This document shows positions 1-7,142 of a stretch of DNA of 54,994 bases, piece by piece. Position 1 is the first letter of the stretch, and each line of letters starts with the position of its first letter. A program made the translations under genes and the position numbers. The notes under the pieces are model-generated. The model worked only from the letters and a program-made list of their open reading frames with translations, was not told where the DNA came from and did no database searches. Source of the DNA: Natronorubrum sulfidifaciens JCM 14089 (GTDB lineage: Archaea > Halobacteriota > Halobacteria > Halobacteriales > Natrialbaceae); NCBI RefSeq assembly GCF_000337735.1, contig NZ_AOHX01000031.1, positions 10,413-65,406 on the forward strand, written 5' to 3'.

Positions 1-25
1 GCTCAGAGATGTGTATAAGAGACAG
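1..25 (+). other. Sequencing adapter remnant (Nextera/Tn5 mosaic end)
   Basis: Bases 7-25 are exactly the 19-base Tn5 mosaic end AGATGTGTATAAGAGACAG, and the six bases before it differ by one base from the end of the Nextera read-2 adapter. An inverted copy closes the other end of the window. This is library DNA left on a contig end, not genome. Any reading frame running through it is artificial. Confidence 0.97.
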
Positions 26-85
26 GTCGTAGGGTTCGGCGTGGCCGAAGATCGAACGCCAGTCCGTCATGTCTCCCGTACTCAT
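26..85 (-). CDS. N-terminal stub of a probable XPD/Rad3-like DNA helicase (truncated by contig end)
   Basis: Only 20 codons from an ATG remain before the adapter. The peptide contains MTDWRSIFGHAEPYD, which resembles the opening of haloarchaeal XPD/Rad3-type ATP-dependent helicases, where W-x-x-IFGH-x-x-PYD precedes the Q motif and Walker A box. Those motifs lie beyond the contig end, so the function rests on the opening alone. A second in-frame ATG five codons later (base 70) could be the true start. A TATA-like TTTATAA lies 48 bases upstream on the same strand, which supports a real gene start here. Confidence 0.45.
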
Positions 86-132
86 CGTCGGTCCTGCATA
101 GCGTTGACGGAGTGTGTTGGCCGCGTCATCGG

Positions 133-139
133 TTATAAA
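133..139 (-). promoter_or_regulatory. TATA box for the truncated helicase gene
   Basis: TTTATAA on the minus strand lies 48-54 bases before the ATG at 85. With the usual archaeal TATA-to-start distance, transcription would begin near base 110 and leave a short leader. Confidence 0.5.
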
Positions 140-256
140 CCTTCGTCGGTGTCGGCTCGTACTTGCGACTCGGCCGAATCCGGCCAGTCGATCGCCGGGA
201 TCGACAGGAGCGTGTGTAGGGGTGTCACTTTAATTCGGTGAGCCCCTAGGGAAGAT

Positions 257-496
257 ATGAAAGTCCCCAAATCCCTCCGGAACGTCGACCGCGGCGGCGC
301 AGTCGTCCGCACCCTCGAGTACGAGGACGGCAGCGTCATCGCCGTCGACTTCGGCACCTCGGCCGCCGACATCGACGTCGACGTCGTCGGATCGACGGCG
401 ATCATCGTCACCAACGACGAGCAGTTCGAGTTCGAACTGCCGCCGGAAGCCAGCGATGTCTCGGTCCACAACGGCGTGTTGACGATCGAGGAGTGA
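257..496 (+). CDS. Small haloarchaeal protein with Hsp20-like beta-strand pattern (DUF7127-like)
   Basis: A 79-residue acidic protein beginning MKVPKSLRNV. Its second half alternates short hydrophobic strands and acidic turns (IDVDVVGSTAIIV, FEFELPPEAS, VSVHNGVLTI). The ending NGVLTIEE is like the NGVLTI strand of alpha-crystallin/Hsp20 domains, so it may be a minimal Hsp20-type beta sandwich. It is much shorter than true Hsp20 proteins (about 140 residues) and has no IXI tail. I recall a haloarchaeal family called DUF7127 with this pattern, but no function is known to me. A TTTAAT element 23-28 bases before the ATG fits leaderless transcription. It stands alone between the helicase stub and a palindromic element. 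Confidence 0.75.
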   Translation: MKVPKSLRNVDRGGAVVRTLEYEDGSVIAVDFGTSAADIDVDVVGSTAIIVTNDEQFEFELPPEASDVSVHNGVLTIEE

Positions 497-516
497 CGCC
501 AGTGTTGCGGTCGGTA

Positions 517-618
517 CTATAGTCGCCACTGACCGTCACTGCAAACCTGATCGCACGACGAGAGCGCGACGACGACCGTCGTGCGATCAGGTGTACATCG
601 TTTCAGTTGTGACTATAG
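517..618. repeat. 102-bp nested palindromic element, MITE-like
   Basis: The outer arms CTATAGTCGCCACTGA (517-532) and the reverse complement at 603-618 match at 14 of 16 positions. The inner arms, 545-560 and 577-592, are a perfect 16-base inverted repeat (ACCTGATCGCACGACG) around a 16-base GC-rich loop. The two nested stems and intergenic position suggest a miniature non-autonomous mobile element or a strong RNA/DNA hairpin. Only one copy is present here, so mobility is inference. Confidence 0.7.
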
Positions 619-710
619 AGTGAGCCACGCACACACCGGCGCGCGCCCTCGAGTGCGAGCCCACTCGAGCGAAACACAACCCATTCCCCTGCTGCGCTGT
701 TAGGTCCGGT

Positions 711-1304
711 ATGAGCGATTCCACTGAAGCTGACAGCGACGTCGATGTCGAGCGCTGGCGCGACGAACTCGAGTCGAAACGCGACGAGAAAGACGACTTC
801 TTCGCCGAGCACCCGCAGTCACCGATCCCACCCGAAGAACGCGACGAGTTCGGTGGTCTCGAGTACTTCGCGCCGGACCCGACCTACCGCGTGACCGCGA
901 CCGTCGCGGCCCACGACGACCCCGAAGTCGTGTTGATGGAGACGACTGCGGGCCGGGAGATGCGCTATCTCCGCGTGGCGACCCTCGAGTTCGACTTAGA
1001 GCGCGAGGACGACGCCCTCGAGGATGGTACCTACGAACTCGCAGCGTACCAACTCGAGAGTCCGAACGAGGAGCCGCTGTTCGTTCCGTTCCGCGACAAG
1101 ACGACTGGCCAGCAGACGTATCAGGGCGGGCGCTACATGGAACTCGCGCCGGATCGTGACCTCGCGGACGGCGACGAACTCGTCGTCGATTTCAACCTCG
1201 CGTACTCGCCGTTCTGTGCCTACAGCGAGACGTTCGACTGTCCGCTCCCACCGGAGGAAAACTGGCTCGAGGTGACGATTCAGGCGGGCGAGCGCTTCGA
1301 GTAG
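711..1304 (+). CDS. DUF1684 family protein
   Basis: A 197-residue soluble protein matching the DUF1684 family over nearly its whole length. The diagnostic parts are FFAEHPQSPIPPEER near residue 30, PFRDKTTGQQTYQGGRYMEL in the middle, and the C-terminal FNLAYSPFCAYSETFDCPLP followed by PEENWLEVTIQAGE. In other genomes this family occurs as a stand-alone protein of unknown biochemical role, with a conserved Tyr/Pro/Cys-rich C-terminal block that suggests ligand binding. The N-terminal 25 residues are acidic and probably disordered. No signal peptide or membrane segment is visible. No operon partner: a palindromic element lies upstream and a convergent methyltransferase downstream. Confidence 0.9.
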   Translation: MSDSTEADSDVDVERWRDELESKRDEKDDFFAEHPQSPIPPEERDEFGGLEYFAPDPTYRVTATVAAHDDPEVVLMETTAGREMRYLRVATLEFDLEREDDALEDGTYELAAYQLESPNEEPLFVPFRDKTTGQQTYQGGRYMELAPDRDLADGDELVVDFNLAYSPFCAYSETFDCPLPPEENWLEVTIQAGERFE

Positions 1305-1390
1305 ACAGAGTAACGCGTCGAGTCGAGGGCGAGTCAGGGGGTGGCTTCCACTCGAGTGTGTGTCCAAAAACCCACCGACGGAACGGTGAC

Positions 1391-1410
1391 TCGAGTGGAA
1401 AGAAAGGGGT
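1391..1410 (+). promoter_or_regulatory. ORB-like sequence outside the origin
   Basis: TCGAGTGGAAAGAAAGGGGT matches 17 of 20 positions of the origin recognition box at 9571-9597 (read on the minus strand). It lies between two convergent genes, about 8 kb from the origin. The match was found by eye; binding by Orc1 is inference. Confidence 0.35.
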
Positions 1411-1438
1411 TGTCAACCGGCGAGGTGTCGAGTCGAAA

Positions 1439-2119
1439 TCAGGGGGCAACGCCGACGGTGAGCAGGGTTCCGAACTCGCGGTAGCGTTCGACCATCGCCT
1501 CACGAGAGTCCCAGTCGTCGGTCGGGAACGCCTCCGCGCTCGGGATCGTGATCTCGTGATCCGGAACGTTGTCCTGTTCGGCGACGTAGAGACCGGCCTC
1601 GCGGAACGCATCGCGGTACTGGTCGCGATCCCAGCGCGTCATCTCGATGGAGATGTTGTCCTGCCACGCATGCGAGTAGACGTTCTCCTCGTAGTAGTTG
1701 ACCGCACAGTAGAACGTACCACCGGGCCGGAGGATTCGGGCGATCTCCTCGAGCGTGTGGTGGGGATCGGCGGCGTAGTAAAACGCCTCCATCGAGAAGA
1801 CGTGATCGATGGAGTTGTTGGCAAACGGCAGCGCGTCGAAGTCACCGACGACGAACCCGACCGCTGGGTCGTCGGTGTACCCCGCGGCGTTGCGTGCCAT
1901 CTCGGGCGACCCGTCGAGTCCGTAGACGCGTCCGGCGTCTTTCGTATCCCGAAGCGCACGCCCGGCGTAGCCGCTGCCACAGCCGAGATCGAGGATCGTC
2001 TCCCCAGACTCGACCGGCATCCGTGCTAGTACGTGTTTGGCGGTGTGCCAGTGGCGCTCCTCCATCCCTCTGTCCCGGCCGCTTGCGGCCCAGTCGTCGA
2101 ACTCCTCGCGGACGCTCAT
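1439..2119 (-). CDS. Class I SAM-dependent methyltransferase
   Basis: A 226-residue cytosolic methyltransferase with the class I Rossmann order: SAM-binding motif I ILDLGCGSGYAGRAL near residue 45, an acidic residue after strand 2 (VYGLDGSPEMA), motif II GDFDALPFANNSIDHVFS, and post-II ILRPGGTFYCAVNYYEEN. The layout is that of UbiE/type 11 methyltransferases; the substrate cannot be read from sequence. I chose the ATG at MSVREEFDDWA because the in-frame extension upstream (start at 2209) has no family resemblance and is rich in Arg. The gene is transcribed away from the iron transporter, and its upstream region carries the first iron-type operator, so it may share that control, though the operator is over 100 bases from its start. 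Confidence 0.85.
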   Translation of the reverse strand: MSVREEFDDWAASGRDRGMEERHWHTAKHVLARMPVESGETILDLGCGSGYAGRALRDTKDAGRVYGLDGSPEMARNAAGYTDDPAVGFVVGDFDALPFANNSIDHVFSMEAFYYAADPHHTLEEIARILRPGGTFYCAVNYYEENVYSHAWQDNISIEMTRWDRDQYRDAFREAGLYVAEQDNVPDHEITIPSAEAFPTDDWDSREAMVERYREFGTLLTVGVAP

Positions 2120-2233
2120 ACACGAGTCCTCATCCTCGGACGGCAAAACGAGTTCGACTCGAGATTCGAGTGTGGTCCGACGGTCGCCGACTCGAGTCGT
2201 CCACAACACCTGTCACTCGAGTGACCGACAGTC

Positions 2234-2253
2234 TTTTTAGGACAGCCTAAAAA
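2234..2253. promoter_or_regulatory. Iron-type (DtxR/SirR/Idr) operator 1
   Basis: TTTTTAGG-ACAG-CCTAAAAA: perfect 8-base arms with a 4-base spacer. The half-site TTAGG resembles that of DtxR/IdeR-family metal regulators. It lies in the divergent region between the methyltransferase and the iron transporter. Confidence 0.75.
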
Positions 2254-2269
2254 GAGTGCTTCGGAGAGG

Positions 2270-2285
2270 TTTAGGCTGGCCGAAA
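2270..2285. promoter_or_regulatory. Iron-type operator 2 (imperfect)
   Basis: TTTAGG-CTGG-CCGAAA has the same 4-base spacing as its neighbours with a single arm mismatch. It is a weaker copy of the same operator. Confidence 0.6.
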
Positions 2286-2374
2286 TCCGTGGGCATCGGA
2301 CAGAGGCCGAACGAACAGCTCCTGCAATCCCGTTTTCTGGCGAAGTAACACGGAACGAATCGGTAGCTATATGT

Positions 2375-2394
2375 GTTTTAGGCCGACCTAAAAC
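2375..2394. promoter_or_regulatory. Iron-type operator 3, overlapping the promoter of the binding-protein gene
   Basis: GTTTTAGG-CCGA-CCTAAAAC is a perfect palindrome ending five bases before the ATG at 2400. A TATA-like CTATATG at 2367-2373 fits a leaderless start at that ATG. The operator therefore sits between the TATA box and the start codon, where a metal-bound repressor would block transcription. Confidence 0.8.
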
Positions 2395-2399
2395 TAGAT

Positions 2400-3533
2400 A
2401 TGCAACAACGACACCGCGATCAGACGGGAGTCGGTCGACGACAATTTCTTGGAACGACGGCGGCTTCAGTCGGAACGCTTGCCATCGCTGGCTGTCTCGG
2501 CGGCTTCGGCTCGGGTGAAGACCCGTTCGACGACTACGGCCCGCAAGCCGCCCCCGTCGAATCCTCAGCCGTCTCCTGGGACGATCTCGGCGATCTTGAG
2601 GGGGAGTTGACGATCTACTCGGCTCGAACCGCCGATCAGATCAACCCACTGTTCGAGGAGATCGAAGCCGAGTACGACGACTTCGAAATCCGACCGGACT
2701 ACGACGACGAGGGCGACCAGTTGGCAAGCCTGCTCGAGGAAGGAGAGAACAGTCCCGCCGATCTCTTCTATACACAGTCATCAGGTGAACTCGCACGGCT
2801 CAAAGACGAAGCACTCGCACGAGAGCTCCCCGAAGACGTGATCGACGCCGTCGACGACAACTACAGCGACAGCGACGGGCACTGGACTGGCACGTCCGGT
2901 CGTGTTCGGGCCATACAGTACAACACAGACGAGTTCAGTGCCGAGGAACTCCCAGACGACATCTTCGAATACGCAACAGACGATCGCTTCCAAGACGTGA
3001 TCTCGACGCGTCCGAACTCGGGGACGTTCCGGTCGTTCATCGTCGCGATGATCGACGAAGAAGGCGAAGACACGACCCGAGAGTGGGTCAGTAATATGGT
3101 CAACGAGCAGAACGCGACACTGTACAGCAGCGGCTCAGCACAAGCCGAGGCGGTCGCAAACGGCGAACAGGAGATCGCACTGGGGAACCAGTATTACGCT
3201 GGCCGAATCGTCGGCAACGATCCAGATGCACCACTCGACGTGGCGTTTACCAACAACGACCCCGGCTGTCTGTTCAACGTCTCGGGTATCGCCATCCTTG
3301 AGGGTGCAGACAAACCAAACCTCGCCGCGGAGTTCACTCGCCACGTCCTCGCCAGACAGGGACAGGAGTTTTTCGTCGACACCAACGGCGAATACCCCGT
3401 CGTCGACGGCGTCGACTACGTTGGCAGTCTGCCGGCACTCGACGAGATCAACCCACTCGAGTTCGACCTGAACAAACTCAGCAATGTCGAGCACGCACAG
3501 GACCTTCTCCGAGAAGAGGGAATGACCGTCTAG
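2400..3533 (+). CDS. Iron-type ABC transporter substrate-binding lipoprotein (FbpA/FutA-like)
   Basis: A 377-residue exported binding protein. The N-terminus has a twin-arginine motif (RRQFLG, residues 13-18), a hydrophobic stretch and a lipobox IAGC with Cys32 as the lipid anchor, so it should be Tat-exported and membrane-tethered outside the cell. The mature part follows the Fe(III)-binding FbpA/FutA pattern: LTIYSARTADQINPLFEEIE after the linker, ADLFYTQSSGELARL, RVRAIQYNTDEF, and AEAVANGEQEIALGNQYYAG where FbpA proteins carry the iron-ligand tyrosine pair. Three TTTAGG operators lie upstream, which supports iron control. The permease is downstream; no ATPase gene follows, so it must be supplied from elsewhere. 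The exact ferric ligand is not readable. Confidence 0.9.
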   Translation: MQQRHRDQTGVGRRQFLGTTAASVGTLAIAGCLGGFGSGEDPFDDYGPQAAPVESSAVSWDDLGDLEGELTIYSARTADQINPLFEEIEAEYDDFEIRPDYDDEGDQLASLLEEGENSPADLFYTQSSGELARLKDEALARELPEDVIDAVDDNYSDSDGHWTGTSGRVRAIQYNTDEFSAEELPDDIFEYATDDRFQDVISTRPNSGTFRSFIVAMIDEEGEDTTREWVSNMVNEQNATLYSSGSAQAEAVANGEQEIALGNQYYAGRIVGNDPDAPLDVAFTNNDPGCLFNVSGIAILEGADKPNLAAEFTRHVLARQGQEFFVDTNGEYPVVDGVDYVGSLPALDEINPLEFDLNKLSNVEHAQDLLREEGMTV

Positions 3534-3608
3534 TACTGTCGGACAGCAGTCCATGAGACATCGGTCGCGAAGTCGCGGCCGATCTTCGAATCGTGCTGTC
3601 CGACAATA
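3534..3608. repeat. 75-bp TA-bounded palindromic element, copy A
   Basis: Starts TACTGTCGGACAGCA and ends TGCTGTCCGACAATA; the ends are inverted repeats at 14 of 15 positions. An inner stem ATCGGTCGCGA/TCGCGGCCGAT lies in the middle. It begins on the base right after the binding-protein stop codon. It differs from copy B (6141-6215) at about 10 of 75 positions and shares end sequence, length and inner stem with copy C (35801-35875). Confidence 0.85.
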
Positions 3609-3681
3609 TAAACCGGACACACGACAAGCTGGTCGCTCACGTCTCGACCCACTCGATCGAGACACCCGTCTGCGACAGTGT

Positions 3682-3697
3682 TTTAGGAAGCCCTAAA
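3682..3697. promoter_or_regulatory. Iron-type operator 4, ahead of the permease gene
   Basis: TTTAGG-AAGC-CCTAAA: perfect 6-base arms and the same 4-base spacer as the sites before the binding-protein gene. It lies 36 bases before the GTG start of the permease, which suggests the permease has its own iron-controlled promoter. Confidence 0.75.
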
Positions 3698-3733
3698 TCC
3701 CCGCCGAACCGAAGCAGTACTCGAACTACTACC

Positions 3734-5317
3734 GTGGTATCAAAGCGATCCAAACAGTTGTCGAGGCTCACCAACGATACGTCAACGCTTGGGCTGACAG
3801 TGTTGAGTGGCGTGATCGCGCTCATAGTCGCCTCGCCACTGCTGTGGATCGTCCTGCGCGCGACACAAGTTGATCCGGGCCGCGCACGCGAGTTGTTGGT
3901 CTCGACACGAACCGCTGAGATTCTGTTGACCAGTCTCGGTCTCACGATCGGCGTGACCGCTCTCTCGATCCTCTTTGGCGTTCCGCTTGCAGTCCTGACG
4001 ACGCGAACGGACCTTCCCTACCGGCGGTTCTGGACCGTTATTGCCGCCCTTCCGCTTGTGATTCCGAGCTACATCGGCGCGTTCGCGTTCGTCTCCGCGT
4101 TCGGTCGACACGGCGAACTCAGTGACTTCTTTGGCATCACGATGCCGCGCATTCAGGGACTTGCCGGTGCAATCCTGATCATTACGCTCTATACGTATCC
4201 CTACGTGTTCTTGACTGCTCGAGCAGCATTACTGTCGATGGATGCCTCGCTCGTTGACGCCGCTCGGACGCTGAACGCGGATCGACTCGAGGCGTTTCGT
4301 CGTGTAACACTCCCACAGATCAGGCCAGCGATTGCTGCCGGTGCACTCCTGTCGGGACTGTACGCGATTTCGGATTTCGGGACGCCAGCGTTTTTACACG
4401 TCGAGGTGTTCACGAGCGCGATCTACTGGGAGTTCGGGGCAATCAACGTAGAGTATGCCGCCCTCCTGTCGCTGCAGTTGCTCGCCGTGACGGGGATTAT
4501 TCTCCTGATCGAAGCGAAAGTCGGCAGAGACGAAGATGCAAGTGGCGGCAGCGCAAGTGGCGCACAGATCCGCCTCGGCCGCTGGAAGTGGCCAGCGATG
4601 GGCGGTATTGCCGGGCTCGGGCTCGTGACGCTCGTCGTCCCAATCGGTATCTTCAGCGTGTGGCTCATCCGTGGCGCTGGCGGTGAGGCGCCGTCGTACG
4701 CCTTCGAATGGGGGTATGCGTTTAATTCGGTGTATCTCGCTGCACTGACAGCGATCGTCGCCGGTGCATTTGCACTCCCCGTGGGCTATCTGGCAGCCCG
4801 ATCGGAGTCACTGTCTGCACGGCTGTTCGAGCGCGTGACGTACGTTGGATTTGCGGTTCCGGGCGTCGTCATCGGACTCGCGCTGGTGTTTTTCGGAGCG
4901 AACTATGCGGGCTGGATCTACCGCACCGTCCCGCTTTTGGTGTTCGCATACGTCGTTCGGTTCCTTCCACAGGCCGTCAGCACCACACGGACCTCCGTCC
5001 TCCAGGTCGACGACCGACTTCCGGAGGCAGCACGAACGTTGAACGCTGGACGGCTCGAGACGTTCCGACGCGTCACACTTCCACTGATTGCACCCGGCGT
5101 CGTCGCCGGCAGCGTCCTCGTCTTCCTGACGACGATGAAGGAGTTGCCAGCAACGCTCATGCTCCAGCCGATCGGGATGGATACGCTCGTGACGCTCATC
5201 TGGAGCGCACATGGAACAGCCTACTACCGGTACGCCGCGCTGCCCGCACTCATTTTGGTGCTTATCTCCGGACTGTCAATGCTCGTCTTGCTTCGCCAAG
5301 AAGACTACGAGATGTAA
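3734..5317 (+). CDS. Iron-type ABC transporter permease, double-domain (FbpB/SfuB-like)
   Basis: A 527-residue inner-membrane permease made of two fused BPD_transp_1 halves, about 12 membrane segments. Each half carries an ATPase-contact EAA loop: DAARTLNADRLEAFRRVTLP in the first and EAARTLNAGRLETFRRVTLP in the second. This fused layout is typical of ferric-iron FbpB/SfuB permeases. I chose the GTG giving VVSKRSKQL because the frame upstream runs back through operator 4 and palindromic copy A and has no family resemblance. With the upstream binding protein it would import chelated or ferric iron. No FbpC ATPase gene is next to it; the following gene is unrelated and has its own promoter. Confidence 0.9.
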   Translation: MVSKRSKQLSRLTNDTSTLGLTVLSGVIALIVASPLLWIVLRATQVDPGRARELLVSTRTAEILLTSLGLTIGVTALSILFGVPLAVLTTRTDLPYRRFWTVIAALPLVIPSYIGAFAFVSAFGRHGELSDFFGITMPRIQGLAGAILIITLYTYPYVFLTARAALLSMDASLVDAARTLNADRLEAFRRVTLPQIRPAIAAGALLSGLYAISDFGTPAFLHVEVFTSAIYWEFGAINVEYAALLSLQLLAVTGIILLIEAKVGRDEDASGGSASGAQIRLGRWKWPAMGGIAGLGLVTLVVPIGIFSVWLIRGAGGEAPSYAFEWGYAFNSVYLAALTAIVAGAFALPVGYLAARSESLSARLFERVTYVGFAVPGVVIGLALVFFGANYAGWIYRTVPLLVFAYVVRFLPQAVSTTRTSVLQVDDRLPEAARTLNAGRLETFRRVTLPLIAPGVVAGSVLVFLTTMKELPATLMLQPIGMDTLVTLIWSAHGTAYYRYAALPALILVLISGLSMLVLLRQEDYEM

Positions 5318-5448
5318 CCAGACGCTCGAGCCAACTGCGCGGACCACCACGTGCCGTTCAGTACGGAACCGCCCTCATCGCCCAACGGCGGTGAAACCTT
5401 CGTGACATCCGCACTATTAAGTCAGTGCCGGAAGTTGTTCACGCCAGC

Positions 5449-6027
5449 ATGGAGTACGCGCTCGAAATCGACGGCACACCGGACACAGTACCTGGTGGGA
5501 CAGGGGTTCTGTTGTTGCATCCAAGCACCGGCGAAACCGACCGTATCGACACCGACTTTCTCAAAGCCGACACCGACAACTTCCTCGTCGTCTCCACGCG
5601 AACGACTGCCCGCGAAGTCAGACAGAAACTCGAGCACTACGACGTCGACGAAGACTGCGCCGAAATCCTCGATACGCTAAGCATCGAACGCGGCTACTCG
5701 CGACGAACGAGCGACACCGTCCACTACGTCGCCGCCCCCGACGACGTCGACGGCATCGTCGAGCATATCGACGGCTTCCTCGAGGCCCACGACGGCAAAC
5801 TTCGGCTCAGCTTCGACTCCGTCACCGAACTCGCCTACTATGCCGGCGACGACGAAGCCGTCGACGCCGTCGAACGCATCCTCGAGTTGCTCGAGAAACA
5901 CGACGCCGTTGGCCTCTTCCACGTCTCCGAAGAGCCCCACGACGAAGCACTCGTCGACGAGTTCCGCAGCCTGTTCGATGGGATCATCGATCTGGACGCA
6001 GACGGCAGTATCGACGCCGAGTTCTGA
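5449..6027 (+). CDS. Haloarchaeal RecA/KaiC-like protein of unknown function (DUF7090-like)
   Basis: A 192-residue acidic soluble protein. The start region reads DTVPGGTGVLLLHPSTGETDR, and later stretches LVVSTRTTAREVRQKLEHY, AEILDTLSIERGY, LRLSFDSVTELAYYAG and AVGLFHVSEEPHDE follow the strand/helix rhythm of KaiC/RecA-like ATPase folds. No canonical Walker A lysine is present, so nucleotide binding is doubtful. I recall a haloarchaeal family (DUF7090) with this sequence pattern and no assigned role. The ATG at 5449 is preferred over the frame start at 5425 because a CTATTAAG promoter element 28-35 bases upstream fits a leaderless start there. It is monocistronic, followed by palindromic copy B. 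Confidence 0.75.
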   Translation: MEYALEIDGTPDTVPGGTGVLLLHPSTGETDRIDTDFLKADTDNFLVVSTRTTAREVRQKLEHYDVDEDCAEILDTLSIERGYSRRTSDTVHYVAAPDDVDGIVEHIDGFLEAHDGKLRLSFDSVTELAYYAGDDEAVDAVERILELLEKHDAVGLFHVSEEPHDEALVDEFRSLFDGIIDLDADGSIDAEF

Positions 6028-6140
6028 TCGAATCTCCGTTGGCGATCCACCAGTAGACCGTTTTTTCACACGCAACGAACGACCCGATCAGTGAGAACAC
6101 GATCCGTCTCACGGACTCGAGCGGCAGTCAGCGACGCAGA

Positions 6141-6215
6141 TACTGTCGGACAGCAGTCAGTGAGCAGCCGGTCGCGAAGTCGCGACCGATCTTCGAATCG
6201 TGCTGTTCGACGGTA
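6141..6215. repeat. 75-bp TA-bounded palindromic element, copy B
   Basis: Starts TACTGTCGGACAGCA and ends TGCTGTTCGACGGTA (13 of 15 end positions inverted). The inner stem CGGTCGCGA-AG-TCGCGACCG is perfect. It lies between the tails of two convergent genes. Confidence 0.85.
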
Positions 6216-6239
6216 TGAAAACAGCTCCGTTCGCAAGCG

Positions 6240-7022
6240 TTACTCGGCGAGCGAGTCGAACGTCTTTTCGGCCCACTTGATCGCGTACTCGGGGCCGTGG
6301 TCCCGGTAGGCGTCGGTGTCGAGTGCTGCAAACGGCGCTGGCAACTCGATCGCGTGTTTGATCGCCGCACATGCGAGTTCCGTCGCGTCCGCGAACTCCG
6401 TCTCACCGCGGGCGACCGCCCGCGGAAGCCCCGAAACCCGATCCTCGAGGCGGGTCCCCGCATCCTGCCACGCGGCAGCGAGTTCGGGGTGGTCGTCGTG
6501 CCAGCCCGCGAAGACCTCGCGTGTCTGGAGGCCGACCCAGCCGTCGAACAGCGCCGCTGCTACCTGATAGGTGCTGTTCGGACCGAGCGAAACTGCCTGA
6601 TCGAGCGCGCGATACTCGTCCTCGAAGAAGCCGAGGAACTGTTCAGGAACCTCGAGGTCGAGTTGGACGAACGCCTCGGCGAGCAGGAAATCGACGAAGG
6701 CGTCCGGTGATCCCTCGACGCGGGGTTTGACGATGACGAGCGGTGGCTCGGTCTGGCGCGTCCAGACGACGCTGCCATCGCCCGGCATCCCGATCGTCAG
6801 ATCCGAACTCACGTAGCGAGCCAGCAGCGTCGGCGCATCGTCGGGCAGCCACGCTGACGGATAGCTCGCCGGCTCGAGCGAGTTGACCAGCAAGCCGAGA
6901 TCCTCCGCCTGTGCGGGTGGGAGCGTCTCGAAATCACGGTCACAGTCGAGTACCTGCACGTCGGGCGCGTAGACGTCCCGAGCCGCCTCGACCGAAGCCG
7001 AGAGCTCGCGGCTCTCGAACAT
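6240..7022 (-). CDS. Haloarchaeal conserved protein (DUF7089-like)
   Basis: A 260-residue soluble protein beginning MFESRELSASVEAARDVYAP. Recognisable stretches are FETLPPAQAEDLGLLVNSLE, LTIGMPGDGSVVWTRQTEPP, VIVKPRVEGSPDAFVDFLLA and LDLEVPEQFLGFFEDEYR. I recall this as a haloarchaea-restricted family (DUF7089) without known function. It is mostly helical with no signal peptide or membrane segment. The ATG is fixed by its TGATG overlap with the stop codon of the tiny upstream reading frame; the longer frame (to 7121) crosses that small gene and shows no family resemblance. The small gene and this one are probably co-transcribed and translationally coupled. Confidence 0.75.
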   Translation of the reverse strand: MFESRELSASVEAARDVYAPDVQVLDCDRDFETLPPAQAEDLGLLVNSLEPASYPSAWLPDDAPTLLARYVSSDLTIGMPGDGSVVWTRQTEPPLVIVKPRVEGSPDAFVDFLLAEAFVQLDLEVPEQFLGFFEDEYRALDQAVSLGPNSTYQVAAALFDGWVGLQTREVFAGWHDDHPELAAAWQDAGTRLEDRVSGLPRAVARGETEFADATELACAAIKHAIELPAPFAALDTDAYRDHGPEYAIKWAEKTFDSLAE

Positions 7023-7111
7023 CAGACGAGGACCATCTGAGAGACGACCAGCAGCGACAGCAGTGCCGATGCAACGATCGTCGTGAGGACGATCTTGGTT
7101 GGTTTGCTCAT
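7022..7111 (-). CDS. 29-residue hydrophobic small membrane protein
   Basis: The frame encodes MSKPTKIVLTTIVASALLSL followed by LVVSQMVLV: a short basic N-terminus, then a single membrane-spanning stretch of about 20 residues, then stop. Its TGA overlaps the ATG of the next gene (TGATG), which couples the two. A TATA-like element sits 25-31 bases before its ATG, consistent with a leaderless transcript starting at this small gene. It is too short for most gene finders. No function can be assigned; by position it is the first gene of a two-gene unit with the DUF7089-like protein. Confidence 0.6.
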   Translation of the reverse strand: MSKPTKIVLTTIVASALLSLLVVSQMVLV

Positions 7112-7135
7112 ACGTGGGCACACTCAGCCACGTCG

Positions 7136-7142
7136 CTTAAAT
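7136..7142 (-). promoter_or_regulatory. TATA box for the small membrane protein / DUF7089 unit
   Basis: ATTTAAG on the minus strand is centred 28 bases before the ATG at 7111, the archaeal spacing for a leaderless transcript. Confidence 0.5.

Noticed and set aside
11-241. 76-residue frame at the left end
   Set aside because: Starts inside the adapter and has no haloarchaeal protein character (not acidic, rich in Arg/Ser/Cys).
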